Positions 52,484 through 61,816 of a DNA stretch of 64,000 bases are shown here, piece after piece; the stretch's first letter is position 1; every line of letters starts with the position of its first letter. The notes under the pieces are model-generated. The model saw only the letters and a program-made list of their open reading frames with translations, searched no databases and was not told the DNA's origin. Source of the DNA: CALLPQ01 sp964392325 (GTDB lineage Bacteria; Pseudomonadota; Alphaproteobacteria; Caulobacterales; Parvularculaceae); the NCBI GenBank assembly GCA_964392325.1, contig CAYMPJ010000008.1, positions 62,001 through 126,000 on the forward strand. The letters run 5' to 3'. Position numbers and translations under genes: made by a program.

Positions 52484-54907
52484 ATGGCGAATAGTGCCGC
52501 CAAGAAACCTCAAGACGATAATAGCGATTATGACGCAGACTCCATTAAGGTCCTTAAGGGACTGGATGCGGTGCGTAAACGCCCGGGCATGTATATCGGT
52601 GATACTGATGATGGCTCTGGCCTTCACCATATGGTTTATGAGGTCGTTGATAATGCGATCGATGAAGCGCTGGCCGGTCATTGTGACACGGTTAGTGTGA
52701 CATTGAACGATGATGGCTCGGTGAGTGTCAGCGATAATGGCCGCGGTATCCCCACAGATATCCATCCGGAAGAAGGCGTGTCAGCAGCGCAAGTGATCAT
52801 GACCCAGCTTCATGCGGGCGGAAAATTTGATCAAAACTCCTACAAAGTCTCCGGGGGATTGCACGGGGTTGGTATCTCTGTGGTGAATGCTTTGTCGGAA
52901 TGGCTCGAAGTTACGATATGGCGCGGGGGCAACGAACATCAAATGCGCTTTTCGATGGGCGAGCCGGTTGAGCCGCTCAAAATTATAAAGCCTACGGAGC
53001 AAACGGGTACACAGGTTAAGTTTTTGCCTTCCGATAAAACCTTTAACGGAACTGTATTTGATTTTGCAATTCTGGAACATCGCTTGCGCGAGCTAGCCTT
53101 CTTGAATTCCGGGGTTACCATCAAGCTTACCGATGCGCGTCAATTAGAAGTGCGCGAGGAAGTTTTATATTATGAAGGCGGTCTAGAAGCCTATGTGCGT
53201 TTTCTCGATGCGGCTAAGAGCCCGCTGATTAACGATCCGGTTTCGTTTAGCGTCGAGCGCGATGGTCTGGGGGTTGAGGTCTCAATGTGGTGGAATGATA
53301 GCTACCACGAGAAAGTTTTGTGTTTTACAAATAATATTCCTCAAAAAGATGGCGGCACCCATTTGGCTGGTTTTCGTGCGGCGTTGACGCGGGTGATCAA
53401 TAATTATTCCCAAAGCTCAGGGGTGGCCAAACGTGAGAAAGTCTCGATTAGCGGCGACGATGCCAGAGAGGGATTAACCTGCGTACTTTCGGTAAAGGTT
53501 CCCGATCCAAAATTCAGCTCACAGACAAAAGATAAATTGGTGTCCTCGGAAGTAAGGCCAGTGGTAGAGGGGGCGGCAACCGACAGGTTAAATACGTGGT
53601 TTGAAGAAAATCCCGGTGACGCCAAAAAAATTATTCAAAAAATTGTAGAGGCTGCAGCGGCCCGCGAGGCAGCGCGAAAAGCGCGGGAGCTAACCCGGCG
53701 CAAGTCAGCGCTGGATGTTGCCTCGCTTCCCGGTAAATTAGCCGATTGTCAGGAGCGAGACCCATCCAAGTGTGAATTGTTTATAGTGGAGGGTGACTCA
53801 GCGGGAGGCTCTGCCAAACAGGCGCGCAACAGGGATAATCAGGCGGTGTTGCCTTTGAAGGGTAAAATCCTCAATGTCGAACGCGCCCGGTTTGATAAAA
53901 TGCTATCGAGCCAAGAAATCGGTACAATGATTACTGCGCTTGGTACCGGAATTGGCCGCGATGATTTTAATATTGATAAATTGCGCTACCATAAAATCGT
54001 TATCATGACGGACGCCGATGTTGACGGATCACATATCCGGACCTTGTTGTTGACTTTCTTTTTCCGGCAAATGCCGGAATTAATCCGGCGGGGTCATCTC
54101 TATATAGCCCAGCCGCCCTTGTATAAGATTATGCGCGGTAAATCCGAGCAATATTTGCTGGATGATCCGGCGTTGGAAGATTATTTGTACACAGAGGGAA
54201 TTTCCGAGGCTTCTTTAACCCTTGGCAATGGCGAGACTTTGGTGGGTAATGATCTGGATAATATTATTACCAAGGCCCGTATGGTGCGTGAGGCGATTGA
54301 AAGTCTGCCAGCGCGTTTTGATCGTAATATTCTGGTGCAATCTGCTTTAGCGGGCGGTTTGCGCGAAGTGCCGGAGGGCGAGGCTGCGGCTATGGCTAAA
54401 AAGATTGCTGCGCGCCTTGATGGGATTGCCGAAGATTATGAGCGTGGCTGGACCGGCGAACCGGACGGGCAGGGCGGATATATTTTCACCCGTGATTTGC
54501 GCGGTGTGACTGAAAAACATGCCATTACTGCAGAAGTTCTTGCCAGTGCTGATGCGCGCCGGGTTCAAACTGGTATGGATGAAGTGGCGCCCATTTTTGA
54601 AAAACCGGCGACCTGGTCACAAAAAGAGGATAGCCGAACCCTGTTCGGGCCGGAAAGCCTGCTGACGACCGCGCGCGGTGCTGGTGAGAAGGGTATGAAA
54701 ATCCAGCGCTATAAGGGTCTTGGGGAAATGAACCCCGAGCAATTATGGGAGACGACCCTTGATGAGAATGCGCGGGTGCTCCTGCAGGTGAAAATCCGCG
54801 CTGCGGATGATGCGGATGATATTTTCTCACGCCTGATGGGGGATGTTGTCGAGCCGCGCCGTAACTTTATTCAGGAAAATGCGCTTGCCGCCGAGCTGGA
54901 TGTTTAG
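52484..54907 (+). CDS. gyrB: DNA gyrase subunit B
   Basis: 807 residues. GHKL ATPase domain with VDNAIDEALAGH, SDNGRGIP and GGLHGVG; transducer with KEKVSISGDDAREGLT-like sequence; TOPRIM with FIVEGDSAGGSAKQARNR, LRYHKIVIMTDADVDGSHIRTLLL; and the C-terminal QRYKGLGEMNPEQLWET. It supplies the ATPase half of gyrase, which negatively supercoils DNA; GyrA is elsewhere. Start agrees with AGGATT before the ATG. Last gene of the dnaA-dnaN-recF-gyrB group. Confidence 0.97.
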   Translation: MANSAAKKPQDDNSDYDADSIKVLKGLDAVRKRPGMYIGDTDDGSGLHHMVYEVVDNAIDEALAGHCDTVSVTLNDDGSVSVSDNGRGIPTDIHPEEGVSAAQVIMTQLHAGGKFDQNSYKVSGGLHGVGISVVNALSEWLEVTIWRGGNEHQMRFSMGEPVEPLKIIKPTEQTGTQVKFLPSDKTFNGTVFDFAILEHRLRELAFLNSGVTIKLTDARQLEVREEVLYYEGGLEAYVRFLDAAKSPLINDPVSFSVERDGLGVEVSMWWNDSYHEKVLCFTNNIPQKDGGTHLAGFRAALTRVINNYSQSSGVAKREKVSISGDDAREGLTCVLSVKVPDPKFSSQTKDKLVSSEVRPVVEGAATDRLNTWFEENPGDAKKIIQKIVEAAAAREAARKARELTRRKSALDVASLPGKLADCQERDPSKCELFIVEGDSAGGSAKQARNRDNQAVLPLKGKILNVERARFDKMLSSQEIGTMITALGTGIGRDDFNIDKLRYHKIVIMTDADVDGSHIRTLLLTFFFRQMPELIRRGHLYIAQPPLYKIMRGKSEQYLLDDPALEDYLYTEGISEASLTLGNGETLVGNDLDNIITKARMVREAIESLPARFDRNILVQSALAGGLREVPEGEAAAMAKKIAARLDGIAEDYERGWTGEPDGQGGYIFTRDLRGVTEKHAITAEVLASADARRVQTGMDEVAPIFEKPATWSQKEDSRTLFGPESLLTTARGAGEKGMKIQRYKGLGEMNPEQLWETTLDENARVLLQVKIRAADDADDIFSRLMGDVVEPRRNFIQENALAAELDV

Positions 54908-54932
54908 GCACGCTTTGTGCTAGTTTACTGAT

Positions 54933-55400
54933 ATGACCCGTAAAACTCGTCTTATAGGCTTTATCGCTGGATTTGCACTGCTCAGCATTTTTGCTGTGGG
55001 GCAGGGCTTTTTGCGTATGCAAGCGGCCGCAGAAGAACAGGCAATTACCGGGGCTTCCAGGCAAGAGGCCGATCTGGTCGTGGTCACTTTCTCATCCGCA
55101 TGGTGCGGGCCATGTAAGATATTGAAGCCACGTCTTGCCGATGTGAAACCGGAATTTAAGAATTCGAATGTGCGTTTTGTCGAGTTGAATTTTACCTTTG
55201 GCGAAAATGAAAACTTTTCCTCGCTTGCAGCCGATGAGGGTTTTGTCGAAATTTATAACCGGTATAAAAATGCGACGGGTTTTTCCGTTCTAGTGAATAA
55301 GCATAGCGGTGAGGTTCTTGATGTTCTCACGGCGGATTATTCAGTTGGTGCGATGCGCGGTGCTATTTTGCGCGGTATAGCAATTGTAAAAGCAGGTTGA
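54933..55400 (+). CDS. Membrane-anchored or secreted thioredoxin-fold protein
   Basis: 155 residues. The N-terminal hydrophobic segment (LIGFIAGFALLSIFAVGQG) is a signal peptide or anchor, then a thioredoxin domain with active site AWCGPCK (CGPC) and FSVLVNKHSGEVLDVL. The CGPC motif and periplasmic location suggest a disulfide reductant, but no partner is beside it. It begins 25 bp after gyrB on the same strand, so may be transcribed from it. Confidence 0.85.
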   Translation: MTRKTRLIGFIAGFALLSIFAVGQGFLRMQAAAEEQAITGASRQEADLVVVTFSSAWCGPCKILKPRLADVKPEFKNSNVRFVELNFTFGENENFSSLAADEGFVEIYNRYKNATGFSVLVNKHSGEVLDVLTADYSVGAMRGAILRGIAIVKAG

Positions 55401-55529
55401 TTTGTCTGAAAACCCACTGGTAATTTTGCTAAATATTCAAGTTAGATGAATATAGTATGAGGAAATTTCATCGCTAACCATCAGCCATTTTTCATCAAAA
55501 ATCTCACCAGGAATTTCAACGAGAAATTC

Positions 55530-57122
55530 ATGAGGTCTATTCGCCCGCTCGTATTCTGGCCGCCTGCACTTATGTTGATCGCGAGTGTGACAGCTGGGTT
55601 GATAAATTTTGACGGGTTTTTAAAATTTGCCAATAGCGCAAATAATTTCATCCTTACCAATCTCGATTGGGTGTTCACGAGCATACCTTTTATGGCGGTT
55701 TTGTTGGCGGTAATTATTGCCATATCTCCTCTTGGCGCGGTTCGTATTGGCGGCGATAAAGCTGTGCCGATTTTATCGCGCTGGAATTGGTTTGCCATTA
55801 CATTGTGCACAACTGTTGCTATTGGTATTTTGTTCTGGGGCGCAGCCGAGCCAATGTTCCATGTTAATCAGCCGCCAGCATTTTTAAATGTTGCGTCAGG
55901 CTCAATAGAGGCCGTCCATTTTGCCCTCTCTTCAATGTTTCTTCATTGGACCATTACCCCGTACGCAATCTATGCATTGCCCTCCCTCGCGTTCGCGCTT
56001 TCATTTTATAATTTTGCAAAACCCTATTCATTGGTTGGCCCCTTAAGTGTGCTTACCAATTTGAAAACGCCGGACGCTGGGCATGGCCCGGAAAAAATAC
56101 AAAAATGGACGGGTGATATTCTCGATGGTCTTGCGCTTATGGCATTAGTCGCAGGGGTCGCCGCGGCCTTGGGTACCGGTGTTTTAACAGTTGTGGGCGG
56201 CGCTGAGGCAATATTAGGGCTGAAGGATAGTCTAGGATTACGGTTTGTAATTACGAGTTTGATCGTGGCAGCTTTTATCATCTCTTCGCTTAGCGGCCTG
56301 CAGCGCGGCATTAGATGGCTTTCAGATATCAATGCACGCATCTTTATCGCCATGGCCGTTTTTATTCTCTTGGCCGGGCCAACGAGAGCAATCTTGATGC
56401 TGACAATTGATGGCCTTAAACATTATGTCACCAATTTTATCCCTGCAAGTCTTGCGCTGGGTGAGCGCGCGAGCGACCCTTGGACACTCGACTGGACAGT
56501 TTATTTTTTCGCCAATTGGCTAGCTTGGGCACCGCTAACGGCGTTGTTTTTAGGGCGCATTGCGGTGGGCTATACGGTGCGGGAATTCTTATTATTTAAT
56601 CTGGTGTTGCCTTCATTGTTCAGCGTTTTCTGGATGGGTACAATTGGCGGTGCTGCGATTATGATTAATGAAAGAAATGATGGTGCCTTGGGCGCTGTTC
56701 TAACGGCCAACGGGCCTGAAGCTGTGATTTATCTACTTCTCAAAGCCTTGCCATTTTTCGCAGTGGTTGGTTTTGTTTTCTTAATCACTGTCCTGATTTC
56801 GTTCGTAACGGCTATGGATTCCAATACTCTCTCGATTTCAAATCTTTGCATGCGTTCGTCGTCTACGGATCAAAAAGAACAGACATTTTTTGGAACCGAG
56901 GGTGCTATGAAAATCTTCTGGGGTGTTCTTATCGGGCTCATTTCATTTATCATGACCTCAACAACCGGTATCGATGGCGTACGGCTATTATCAAATCTTG
57001 GCGGTGTCCCAGGGCTGTTTATTTTGATCTTGTCGGGCGCTGTTTTAATCAAATTGCTGTGGGGGTTAATATTTGGAACAGCACAAAAAAATAAGGGCCG
57101 CGTAACGGCCCTTAATAGATGA
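55530..57122 (+). CDS. BCCT family transporter (betaine/choline/carnitine)
   Basis: 530 residues, about twelve membrane helices. FWGAAEPMFHVNQPP in helix 4 and FANWLAWAPLTALFLGRIAVGYTVREF in helix 8 are BCCT signatures; this family imports trimethylammonium compounds such as glycine betaine using Na+ or H+. Substrate cannot be told. A start near RSIRPLVFWPPALM fits the family. Its last eight codons contain the hairpin of the oppositely oriented terminator at 57085-57113. Confidence 0.88.
   Translation: MRSIRPLVFWPPALMLIASVTAGLINFDGFLKFANSANNFILTNLDWVFTSIPFMAVLLAVIIAISPLGAVRIGGDKAVPILSRWNWFAITLCTTVAIGILFWGAAEPMFHVNQPPAFLNVASGSIEAVHFALSSMFLHWTITPYAIYALPSLAFALSFYNFAKPYSLVGPLSVLTNLKTPDAGHGPEKIQKWTGDILDGLALMALVAGVAAALGTGVLTVVGGAEAILGLKDSLGLRFVITSLIVAAFIISSLSGLQRGIRWLSDINARIFIAMAVFILLAGPTRAILMLTIDGLKHYVTNFIPASLALGERASDPWTLDWTVYFFANWLAWAPLTALFLGRIAVGYTVREFLLFNLVLPSLFSVFWMGTIGGAAIMINERNDGALGAVLTANGPEAVIYLLLKALPFFAVVGFVFLITVLISFVTAMDSNTLSISNLCMRSSSTDQKEQTFFGTEGAMKIFWGVLIGLISFIMTSTTGIDGVRLLSNLGGVPGLFILILSGAVLIKLLWGLIFGTAQKNKGRVTALNR
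57085..57113 (-). terminator. Rho-independent terminator of the TPR lipoprotein gene, inside the BCCT 3' end
   Basis: Hairpin AAGGGCCG (57093-57100) / CGGCCCTT (57106-57113) with loop CGTAA. Read on the minus strand it is followed by TTATTTTTTT (57083-57092), so it terminates leftward transcription from 57199. The plus side lacks a T-run. Confidence 0.8.
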
Positions 57123-57198
57123 ATGTTAAGATTTTTTAGTATTCACATGCGGCGCTTATTGGTTGTTATGCGCTCAATTTGATATTTGTAATGTGAAA

Positions 57199-58656
57199 TT
57201 AATTGGTCCCACCATCTTCAACAGGTTGGAGTAACTGGTTTAACTCTTCTTCGAGAGAGAGCGATTGCGGAATACCATCTGAGAAATCAGTTTGCGAAGT
57301 AACTTCTTGGGTTTCGCTTACATCCTCGCCAAAGAGCGATTCAAATTCTTCTTCCAGGCTCAGTAAGTTTGAGTTACTACTACTTGCATCGGAAAAATTG
57401 CTTTCTTCAACCGCTTCCAGACTTGCACTCTCTTCGAGAGCATCTTCAACGTAATCACTCTCCAGTGATAGGTCCGTTTCAACGTCAAATTCCTCGGCAT
57501 TAAACTCTTCAGCCGTCAAGGTTTCAACGGATGCAGTTAACGGTGTTGTCACCGGACCAAGAACGAGAGGTGCGCCGATTTCTTCATCGGTTTCTTCCGG
57601 AGCGATATTTAGTTCCGGTTCTTCTAATACTTCTGGCGCTACTTCTGGCTCAACGGGTTGGACAAACTGATCTTCAATCCGGGGCGTTGGCGCTGCTTCA
57701 AATTCTTCCAGTGGAATTAGATCTTCACTAGCAATCGGAGCAGATGGTGCGCTTGTAAGCTCATTGTCCAACTCATCCTCAAAAGAGGGTGTGTCAAATT
57801 CCGATGCTGAAAAATCCTGCCAATAGGCTGGCTGACTGAAAAGGTTCTTATAATAAGCAATATTATTGTTAGCCACTTGTGGCGGCAAGTCTGAACGAAC
57901 AAGACGCTCAGCTTTGGATAAATCGCCGCCTAGAGCGGAAACCAATGCAAGATTTTGTCTAACGCGGGAATTTGCACGCAGATTACCGCTAGCATTTGTT
58001 AAAACGCGGTTGGCCAGAGCAAGGTTTCCCGATAGAGCGTATGATAGCCCTTTATTATTCAGTACTGATACAGAATTGGGTGCAAAACTCAAAGCAAGAT
58101 CATATTTTTCTTGGGCTGAATCATGCTCGCCGATTTGATCGAGTGCGACGCCGTAAGCCGACAGGATTTGCCAGCTATCAGGTAATTGACGCTGGGCAAA
58201 CTCCAAATGGCGCACAGCTTCAAAAGCGCGACCATCTTCAATGAGTGTTTTCCCATATTCAAAAAGCACATGAGGATTGTCAGGGTTGAGGTCTGCTGTT
58301 TTTGATATCACTTTAAGTGACTCAGCGCGCGATCCGATTTTGCGCAATGCAGCTGAATAGGTCACAGCAACTTTTGGATTTGTAGGCTCACGGTCATAGC
58401 GTGTGCCCCAAAAGGCAGCATTTGCAACTGGATCAAGGCTTGCTGCCGTTTGTTCTGTATTGGTTGTTGCGCCAATTGAATCGCGCAACACAGATTTATT
58501 TCCAGAGTTTGTACTTGCACATGCGCCCAGCAATACAATGGCTGTGGTGACGGCAGCTGTATTAAGTAATTTGCTCACAGACCTTTTTCGAGACGCCCAT
58601 TCTCTCTTGGCACTTTGTTGGTTAAGTTTGGTGCAATCGGTTACACGAACAGTCAT
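57199..58656 (-). CDS. TPR lipoprotein, TadD-like, with acidic C-terminal extension
   Basis: 485 residues from the ATG at 58656 (AAGGGA 7 bases upstream). Lipobox LLGACAST near residue 45 marks a lipoprotein. TPR repeats cover about 80-250 (TYSAALRKIGSRAESLKVI, LFEYGKTLIEDGRAFEAVRHLE, AYGVALDQIGEHDSAQEKY, NNKGLSYALSGNLALANRVL) and end with the TadD-type block RSDLPPQVANNNIAYYKNLFSQP. The last 185 residues are very acidic and low-complexity. TadD acts in Flp/tad pilus assembly, but no tad genes are beside it. The start has an in-frame TTG two codons earlier. Confidence 0.82.
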   Translation of the reverse strand: MTVRVTDCTKLNQQSAKREWASRKRSVSKLLNTAAVTTAIVLLGACASTNSGNKSVLRDSIGATTNTEQTAASLDPVANAAFWGTRYDREPTNPKVAVTYSAALRKIGSRAESLKVISKTADLNPDNPHVLFEYGKTLIEDGRAFEAVRHLEFAQRQLPDSWQILSAYGVALDQIGEHDSAQEKYDLALSFAPNSVSVLNNKGLSYALSGNLALANRVLTNASGNLRANSRVRQNLALVSALGGDLSKAERLVRSDLPPQVANNNIAYYKNLFSQPAYWQDFSASEFDTPSFEDELDNELTSAPSAPIASEDLIPLEEFEAAPTPRIEDQFVQPVEPEVAPEVLEEPELNIAPEETDEEIGAPLVLGPVTTPLTASVETLTAEEFNAEEFDVETDLSLESDYVEDALEESASLEAVEESNFSDASSSNSNLLSLEEEFESLFGEDVSETQEVTSQTDFSDGIPQSLSLEEELNQLLQPVEDGGTN

Positions 58657-58827
58657 AATCAATCCCTTTTTGAGAAGTATTTGGGTTAATATGAACGCAG
58701 GAGTTCAAAAAAGACTTAATTTTAGGGATAGGATTGAATAAATATAAAAAAATTTTGGGTCTTTAGCCCGATGCTGTTAAGCTCGCTTAAGGCCGCGTTA
58801 ATGCATCTTAATAGAAGGTAAAAGATA

Positions 58828-60246
58828 TTGCTGAATACACAACATTTATTGGATTATGATGAGGCGTTGGAAAAAACTGCGATCCCCTTATTTGGGTATC
58901 GAAGCAGTGATGTAGAGAATGCGGGCGAAATTGCTGCCGATGAGAGCAGGGATGGAATTAAAGTCCCAACTGAACTTCGTGAATTGGCAAAATCAAATCG
59001 TTTTTCTGGCGCAATAGGGGAAGTCTTATGTTTGTCCCAAGGTGTGCTGGTTGGACTTGGTGACGGAGAGGATCCGTTTGCGATTGCCAGCGCTTCTGGA
59101 AAATTGGCAGAAAATACTTATCTGCTCGGCGCTGGTTTTGGCGGTGTGGATAAAAACCTTTTAGCGCTCGGCTGGCTCCTTGGTGGATATCGATTTGATC
59201 GGTATAAATCTCATGAACCCGCGCAAGCAAAACTTGTCTGCCCAAAAGGGGTAGACTGTGACCATATTCGCAGAGAGGCTGAGGCAAGTGCCCTCGTTCG
59301 CGATCTTGTAAATACCCCTGCTAGTGACATGATGCCCGATCATTTGGAGGAGGTCGCAAGCGACTTGGCGGCTCGCTTTGACGCAAACCTTGTTGTGGTG
59401 ACGGGAGATGCATTAATCGAGCAAAATTTTCCAATGATCCATGCGGTCGGGCGTGCTTCAATCAGCCCGCCCCGTTTGATCGATTTGAACTGGGCCGCGA
59501 AAGACGCAGCAAAAGATGCACCCAAAATTACCCTCGTTGGCAAGGGCGTTTGTTTTGATAGTGGCGGGCTCAATATTAAAGGCGGTTCCGGCATGTCTTT
59601 AATGAAAAAAGATATGGGCGGGGGCGCGCACGCATTGGCCCTTGCGCAAATGATCATGCATGCGCAATTGTCGATACGCTTGCGGGTGCTTATTCCGGCG
59701 GTTGAAAATGCGATTGACGGATCGGCTTTTCGTCCAAGCGATATTTTGCCGAGTCGTAAGGGGCTGAGCGTGGAGATCGGCAATACTGATGCGGAAGGTC
59801 GCCTGATTCTGGCGGATGCGCTTTGCCTTGGCGCTGAGGATGAACCGGATTTTATGGTTAGCCTTGCAACATTGACCGGCGCGGCGCGGGTTGCCTTGGG
59901 GCCAGAAATTATCCCCTTTTATTGCGATAATGACGAGCTATCGCGGGCAATGGCAGAACAGGCAAAAGCCTTGTTTGATCCCGCCTGGCCTATGCCCCTG
60001 TGGCAGCGCTATCAGGCCATGTTGTCCTCTTCTGTGGCAGATATGAATAATATCGCGAGCGGCGGTTTTGCCGGCTCGATAATTGGGGCATTATTTCTCC
60101 AGCGCTTTGTTGCTAACCCTATGAAATGGATGCATTTTGATCTTTATGCATGGCGCCCATCAAGCGAGCCGGGCAGACCCAAGGGCGGTGAGGCTCAATG
60201 CATTCGGGCCTTGTTTGCTTTGATACAGGAAAAATTTGTGGCATAA
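58828..60246 (+). CDS. Leucyl aminopeptidase, M17 family
   Basis: 472 residues from a TTG at 58828 (AAGG upstream, 9 bases). The C-terminal catalytic domain has the M17 signatures KGVCFDSGGLNIK with metal/active Lys and NTDAEGRLILADAL, plus TLTGAARVALG and SSSVADMNNI. It removes N-terminal residues from peptides in the cytoplasm; the N-terminal domain is divergent. It begins a likely operon with the MarR and NlpC/P60 genes (gap 197 bp to marR). Confidence 0.9.
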   Translation: MLNTQHLLDYDEALEKTAIPLFGYRSSDVENAGEIAADESRDGIKVPTELRELAKSNRFSGAIGEVLCLSQGVLVGLGDGEDPFAIASASGKLAENTYLLGAGFGGVDKNLLALGWLLGGYRFDRYKSHEPAQAKLVCPKGVDCDHIRREAEASALVRDLVNTPASDMMPDHLEEVASDLAARFDANLVVVTGDALIEQNFPMIHAVGRASISPPRLIDLNWAAKDAAKDAPKITLVGKGVCFDSGGLNIKGGSGMSLMKKDMGGGAHALALAQMIMHAQLSIRLRVLIPAVENAIDGSAFRPSDILPSRKGLSVEIGNTDAEGRLILADALCLGAEDEPDFMVSLATLTGAARVALGPEIIPFYCDNDELSRAMAEQAKALFDPAWPMPLWQRYQAMLSSSVADMNNIASGGFAGSIIGALFLQRFVANPMKWMHFDLYAWRPSSEPGRPKGGEAQCIRALFALIQEKFVA

Positions 60247-60443
60247 TTTTAGCGGTTTTTAGCTCTGACCCTGCCTTAGCTACTTGCTCTTGCCGGGCGA
60301 ACAGAGGCATTTAGTGCTTATGTATTTACACCATTTTAAACCCCTTCGCTGTGAGCCAGCAGTCTGTGTTTAAGATGGTAATAGCGCAATTGTGGGGCGC
60401 GCACCTAAACGGCATTATTGGCAGTAATGAGTGGGCATAAAAA

Positions 60444-60800
60444 ATGGCGGCAATTGACAGCCTTATTGGCTGGCACAAGATTATGGAGGATGCGGTCCGC
60501 AATGACGGTCCGGATTTATCTATGCGCCAATGGGCAATCATGCTCTCGGTCTATCTGAAGCCCGGACCGCATACCGTAAAAGATTTGTCCAATGCTCTTA
60601 ATATTCCCAAACCGGCCATTTCCAGAGCGCTCGATGCTTTATCGATTTTGGGGTTTATTCGCCGGGTCCGTGACCCTAATGATAAGCGCATCGTGATCGT
60701 TCAAAAAACTTCTGATGGAGCGATTTTTCTTGATGAATTTGCCAGACTTGTTGATAGCCATACCGGGCGGCGTACATTCGGCGCGCTCTATAATTCATGA
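60444..60800 (+). CDS. MarR family transcriptional regulator
   Basis: 118 residues, somewhat short for the family. Winged helix-turn-helix: MRQWAIMLSVYLKPGPHTVKDLSNALNIPKPAISRALDALSILGFIRRVRDPNDKRIVIVQKT, with a recognition helix KPAISRALDAL and wing RDPNDKR. It likely represses or activates nearby genes, such as the neighbouring peptidases; the ligand is unknown. Overlaps the NlpC/P60 gene by 4 bases (ATGA), which implies coupling. Confidence 0.88.
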   Translation: MAAIDSLIGWHKIMEDAVRNDGPDLSMRQWAIMLSVYLKPGPHTVKDLSNALNIPKPAISRALDALSILGFIRRVRDPNDKRIVIVQKTSDGAIFLDEFARLVDSHTGRRTFGALYNS

Positions 60801-61690
60801 CACAATTCGATCCCCGTCTGACCCCCGCCCGCGATGATCTTGCTGCTGATTTTTTGCGAAATCACGTCAAAGCGCAAAACTATGTGGCGGGCGTTTCCAA
60901 ACAGGTGCGACCAACTGGGAATGAGCCTGCTCAAGGCACTATTGGGCCAGGCTATATCAAGCCATGTACGCCATTGCTAAAATACCCCCGCGCAGATGCC
61001 CCGCGGGAAACCGAGTTTTTATATGGGGAAGAGGTTTTGGTTTTTGAAGACAGCCAAGGTTGGTCCTGGGTTCAAAGTCAGCGTGATGATTATGTAGGAT
61101 ATACCCCGTCTCAAAATTTGATACCATTTCAGGAAAAAACTACCCATAGCGTCAGTGCGCTGCGTACTTTTGTGTTCTCCGAGCCTGATATTAAATCAGC
61201 GCCTACTGCATTGGTCAGCATGAATTCCCCTTTAAAAAGCCTTGGCGAGGAAGGGCGGTTTTTAAAAATAAAAGATGGCTTTATCATTGCCGATCATGTG
61301 CGCGAGAACGGTGTTTATAGTCGCGATTTTGTTGATGCTGCGCATCAGTTTTTAGGAACACCCTATTTGTGGGGTGGACGCACAAGTCTCGGGCTTGATT
61401 GCTCGGCTCTGGTTCAAAATGGGCTTGCTTCAGCGGGTGTTCCTGTTCCCAGAGATACTGATATGCAAGAAAAATCAGTTGGCGAAGAGGTCGGGTCTGA
61501 ACTGGCTAATGCCAATCTTCAGCGTGGTGATTTTATTTTCTGGAAGGGCCATGTCGGGATTATGCTTGACGAGGCTGATATGATCCATGCCAATGGAACA
61601 TGGATGCAAGTCACAATAAATCCGGTTGCGGAATTTGCCGAACGTGTTTTGGCCCAAAGTGGCCCGGTTACCTCTATTCGTCGATTATAA
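60797..61690 (+). CDS. NlpC/P60 family peptidase with SH3-like domains
   Basis: 297 residues. Two SH3b-type modules at about 50-170 (LYGEEVLVFEDSQGWSWVQS and DDYVGYTPSQNL in the first; GRFLKIKDGFIIADHV in the second) precede a papain-like NlpC/P60 domain with C202 (LDCSALVQ), H252 (GHVGIML) and H264 (MIHANG). It hydrolyses D-Glu-mDAP type peptide bonds of peptidoglycan fragments. No signal peptide is visible, so it may act on recycled muropeptides in the cytoplasm, consistent with the dipeptide epimerase at 30 kb (inference). Confidence 0.88.
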   Translation: MTQFDPRLTPARDDLAADFLRNHVKAQNYVAGVSKQVRPTGNEPAQGTIGPGYIKPCTPLLKYPRADAPRETEFLYGEEVLVFEDSQGWSWVQSQRDDYVGYTPSQNLIPFQEKTTHSVSALRTFVFSEPDIKSAPTALVSMNSPLKSLGEEGRFLKIKDGFIIADHVRENGVYSRDFVDAAHQFLGTPYLWGGRTSLGLDCSALVQNGLASAGVPVPRDTDMQEKSVGEEVGSELANANLQRGDFIFWKGHVGIMLDEADMIHANGTWMQVTINPVAEFAERVLAQSGPVTSIRRL

Positions 61691-61816
61691 CTGCTCTGTT
61701 CCTGCAAAGAAAATTGCATCTAGGCTTTGCGATGTTATGATGGTTTGGCGCGATGAGCTGTGTTTTATATAAATTCTATATCCGATATATTTAGTTTTAA
61801 ACTTGGGAGGCTGTTA

